63,542 nt of DNA, from NCBI GenBank assembly GCA_002071085.1, contig MWEM01000012.1, positions 1-63,542 on the forward strand. Reading direction: 5' to 3'. Position 1 is the first letter of the stretch. Every line of letters begins with the position of its first letter. This document shows positions 61,278 through 63,542 of the stretch, piece by piece. Source of the stretch: Thermotogota bacterium ADurb.Bin062. Its GTDB lineage: Bacteria; Thermotogota; Thermotogae; MWEM01. The notes below the pieces were generated by a model, which made no database searches, was not told where the DNA came from, and saw nothing but the letters and a program-made list of their open reading frames with translations. A program made the translations under genes and the position numbers.

Positions 61278-62264
61278 ATGAAAGACCTTCGCGAGCTACC
61301 CAAGGTACGGGACAGTTACACCTATCTCTATTTCGAGCGCTGTAAAATCGAACAGGACGGGAAATCTGTTTCCGCGTTCGATGAAAGTGGGAAAGTGCAG
61401 ATTCCGTGCGCCGCTTTAATGGTGTTGATGCTTGGGCCTGGAACAAGTATTACGCACGCGGCCGTGAAAACATTGGTAGAAAACGGAGTTTTGATCATTT
61501 GGGCAGGGGAATATGGCGTGCGGTACTATGCGCAAGGGAACGGCGAAACCCGGAACGCATCGAACCTCATCAAACAGGCTCGCCTCGTCAGCGTGCCCTC
61601 GCTACGATTGAAAGTGATTCGCGCTCTTTATGAAATGCGGTTTGAAGACAAGCTCCCCGCCGATTTAACACTCGAGCAAATCAGGGGATTGGAAGGGATC
61701 AGGGTGAGAGAGGCATATCGGAAAGCCTCGAAAGAAAACGGAGTGGAGTGGCGGGGCAGACAGTATCAAAGGGATAGTTGGAACGCATCGGATCCGATTA
61801 ACCGTGCGCTCTCAACGGCTAATTCCTGCCTTTATGGAATTTGCCATTCCGCGATTGTCAGCTATGGGCTATCCCCGGGGTTAGGGTTCATCCATTTTGG
61901 CCAGCAATTATCTTTCGTATACGATATCGGCGACCTGTATAAAACCCACATATCCATACCGGCCGCATTCGCAGCTTGCGCCAGGCCGGAAATGAACCTC
62001 GAAAGAGAAGTCAGAATGAGGTGTAGGGACTATTTCAAGGAGCATCAAACGTTAAAGAGAATCATTCAAGATTTGGAGCGGATCATCGGACTATGCGATG
62101 AAACGGAAGCAGACCATACGATCATCGACTCGTCCTTAGAAGAAGGAATCAGCGGCAGCCCCTCGCAGTTATGGCGCGAAAACGGGAACCACGAAATCGG
62201 AGGGCAGAACTGGGCCTTCATAATTGAGGGAGAGGGGGAGAAGAATGGTCGTAATGATACTTGA
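61278..62264 (+). CDS. cas1: CRISPR adaptation nuclease Cas1 (type I-E)
   Basis: This 328-residue integrase-like nuclease inserts new spacers with Cas2. Expected catalytic residues are present: the glutamate near 150 in the KENGVEW region, the histidine in GFIHFGQQLSFVYDIGDLYK, and the two aspartates of that same segment, as in Cas1e. ATG 61278 is used, five bases after the casE stop; the longer frame from 61140 overlaps casE. It is somewhat longer than E. coli Cas1, and the extra residues are at the C-terminus. Confidence 0.94.
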   Translation: MKDLRELPKVRDSYTYLYFERCKIEQDGKSVSAFDESGKVQIPCAALMVLMLGPGTSITHAAVKTLVENGVLIIWAGEYGVRYYAQGNGETRNASNLIKQARLVSVPSLRLKVIRALYEMRFEDKLPADLTLEQIRGLEGIRVREAYRKASKENGVEWRGRQYQRDSWNASDPINRALSTANSCLYGICHSAIVSYGLSPGLGFIHFGQQLSFVYDIGDLYKTHISIPAAFAACARPEMNLEREVRMRCRDYFKEHQTLKRIIQDLERIIGLCDETEADHTIIDSSLEEGISGSPSQLWRENGNHEIGGQNWAFIIEGEGEKNGRNDT

Positions 62265-62517
62265 ACGGGTGCCCGAAAGCGTTAGAGGAGAACTGTCTCT
62301 TTGGATGATAGAGCCAAAAGCCGGGGTTTTTGTGGGTAACCTATCGGCGTTAGTCCGCGACAAATTGTGGGATAAGGTACGCGAAAAATCGAAAAGGGGA
62401 AGTTGTACAATGATTCATACCCACAACAACGAACAAGGGTACCTGATCAGCCAACACGGAGAAAGTAGCAGGACGATAGAAGACATAGAAGGCATTCAGC
62501 TAATAAAGTTCTCATAA
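62245..62517 (+). CDS. cas2: CRISPR adaptation protein Cas2 (type I-E)
   Basis: This 90-residue protein forms the central dimer of the integration complex. It has the Cas2e (CT1978) pattern MVVMILERVPESVRGELSLWMIEPKAGVFVGN, followed by VRDKLWDKV and the C-terminal ISQHGESSRTIEDIEGIQLIKF. The ATG at 62245, six bases after GGGGGAG, is chosen over the frame start at 62224. It overlaps cas1 by 20 bases and ends 18 bases before the first repeat. Confidence 0.93.
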   Translation: MVVMILERVPESVRGELSLWMIEPKAGVFVGNLSALVRDKLWDKVREKSKRGSCTMIHTHNNEQGYLISQHGESSRTIEDIEGIQLIKFS

Positions 62518-62535
62518 ACAGCGGATAGTGGAAGT

Positions 62536-63542
62536 GTCTTCCCCACGTGCGTGGGGGTGAACCAGCTCGGCAAAATCCCTGATGAATACTGGCTAAGTCT
62601 TCCCCACGTGCGTGGGGGTGAACCAATTATCCCCGCCCGCGGGGGTGGTGCGAGCGGGTCTTCCCCACGTGCGTGGGGGTGAACCAGCGTGAAACTCACT
62701 ATTACGGAGATACAGGAGGTCTTCCCCACGTGCGTGGGGGTGAACCATATTCGAAGGGTTAGTGGCTGCCGCGAACGCTGTCTTCCCCACGTGCGTGGGG
62801 GTGAACCATTTCCGAAAAAAACTATCGTGGTATACCACAAGTCTTCCCCACGTGCGTGGGGGTGAACCAATATACGCTATAATATAGCACCAAAAGCAAA
62901 AAGTCTTCCCCACGTGCGTGGGGGTGAACCAGAGAACGCCGAGAGCAGCAACGGCTTGCCGAGTGTCTTCCCCACGTGCGTGGGGGTGAACCGCAAAGAC
63001 GCTCTCTGCGTTGCTCCCGGAGATAGTCTTCCCCACGTGCGTGGGGGTGAACCACTTTCTAGTTTTCCATTGATTGTTGAGGATAAGTCTTCCCCACGTG
63101 CGTGGGGGTGAACCATATCAAGACAAAACGCTTCGTGAGGCATTAACGTCTTCCCCACGTGCGTGGGGGTGAACCAACGGCGGCCGATGGAATGTTGTGG
63201 CGGCAGACGTCTTCCCCACGTGCGTGGGGGTGAACCAAAAGTGAACATACTCCGAATGACCTATTTTTCGTCTTCCCCACGTGCGTGGGGGTGAACCATA
63301 CTATTTTCCCGTTAGTAGTTAATACGCCGCGTCTTCCCCACGTGCGTGGGGGTGAACCGCCAAGTACCGACGCGATTTCCTCTTCCGTACAGTCTTCCGC
63401 ACGTGCGTGGGGGTGAACCGAAACGATCGGGAAAAAGAAAGGGGGATATACGGTCTTCCCCACGTGCGTGGGGGTGAACCGTTTTCTAATAGTATATGGC
63501 AGTCAGTAACTTCGTCTTCCCCACGTGCGTGGGGGTGAACCA
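62536..63542 (+). CRISPR. Type I-E CRISPR array, at least 17 repeats
   Basis: There are seventeen 28-bp repeats (beginning GTCTTCCCCACG, ending TGGGGGTGAACC) with a hairpin CCCCAC-GTGC-GTGGGG, the substrate of Cas6e. Repeats start at 62536, 62597, 62658, 62719, 62780, 62841, 62903, 62965, 63026, 63087, 63148, 63209, 63270, 63331, 63392, 63453 and 63514. The 16 spacers are 33 bp, with two of 34 bp. The base after each repeat is A in 13 and G in four, so the repeat is effectively 29 bp. Only the repeat at 63392 carries an internal change (C to G at position 8). The last repeat meets the window edge, so the array may continue. Direction follows the cas genes. Confidence 0.97.

Noticed and set aside
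62496..63463. Minus-strand frames of 100-150 residues across the CRISPR array, rich in HPHARGED or GSPPRTWGR
   Set aside because: These are translations of the repeat itself, a well-known artefact of stop-free CRISPR repeats.

Overview
The window reads as part of a fermentative, flagellated, envelope-bearing bacterium, most likely a Thermotogota (Kosmotoga/Mesotoga-like or a deeper lineage), with roughly half G+C. This placement is an inference. It rests on two ROK/CUT1-style sugar importers, a DUF3798/DUF6672 importer, a secreted PEGA-repeat protein, FliW-CsrA, FabK-type fatty acid synthesis, a putative envelope beta-barrel and very tight operons. No rRNA or tRNA gene was recognised.

Layout. 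1-1441: an insertion sequence (transposase N-terminus, cut by the window edge) has interrupted a sensor gene in its PAS domain. 1660-2205: a PduO-type adenosyltransferase. 2289-10210: one eight-gene minus-strand operon, ROK regulator, sugar-type ABC importer, amidohydrolase, a fumarate-releasing lyase of the argininosuccinate lyase family and a two-subunit class I fumarase. It looks like a catabolic route that ends fumarate to malate. 11244-13528: a small exported protein and a PEGA protein, convergent on a shared terminator. 13678-19124: a DUF3798 importer operon. 19467-22527: a glucose/mannose-like importer. 22877-26097: TetR, FabF, FabK and acyl carrier protein, with two matching operator palindromes. 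26542-29321: a GNAT acetyltransferase and an ABC-F ATPase. 29353-31479: YraN, GatC, CsrA, FliW and an exported protein. 32400-46869: a nine-gene minus-strand run from a pseudokinase/ATPase/GGDEF giant through an envelope barrel, YqeG-like and YqeH-like proteins, FlaG, FliD and TlyA to a Lon-like protease. 47869-52864: phosphoesterase, DNA polymerase I and glutamate formiminotransferase. 53847-62517: a complete type I-E cas operon, followed after only 18 bp by a CRISPR array of at least 17 repeats that reaches the window end.

Between operons lie clusters of noncoding repeats (about 10.5-11.1, 19.3, 26.2-26.5, 27.2-27.6, 31.6-32.4, 47.0-47.8 and 53.0-53.3 kb). They are built from three recurring modules: short palindromes whose arms co-vary, a 9-bp-periodic CTCTGTGTT-type tract, and inverted repeats ending in ATCGCGGGGT/ACCCCGCGAT. 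No mobile-element protein is encoded in them. They are the least explained structure in the window.

Most starts were moved from the longest reading frame to the best Shine-Dalgarno-supported codon. Functions of substrates (importers, lyase, amidohydrolase) are inferences from context. No database search was run.
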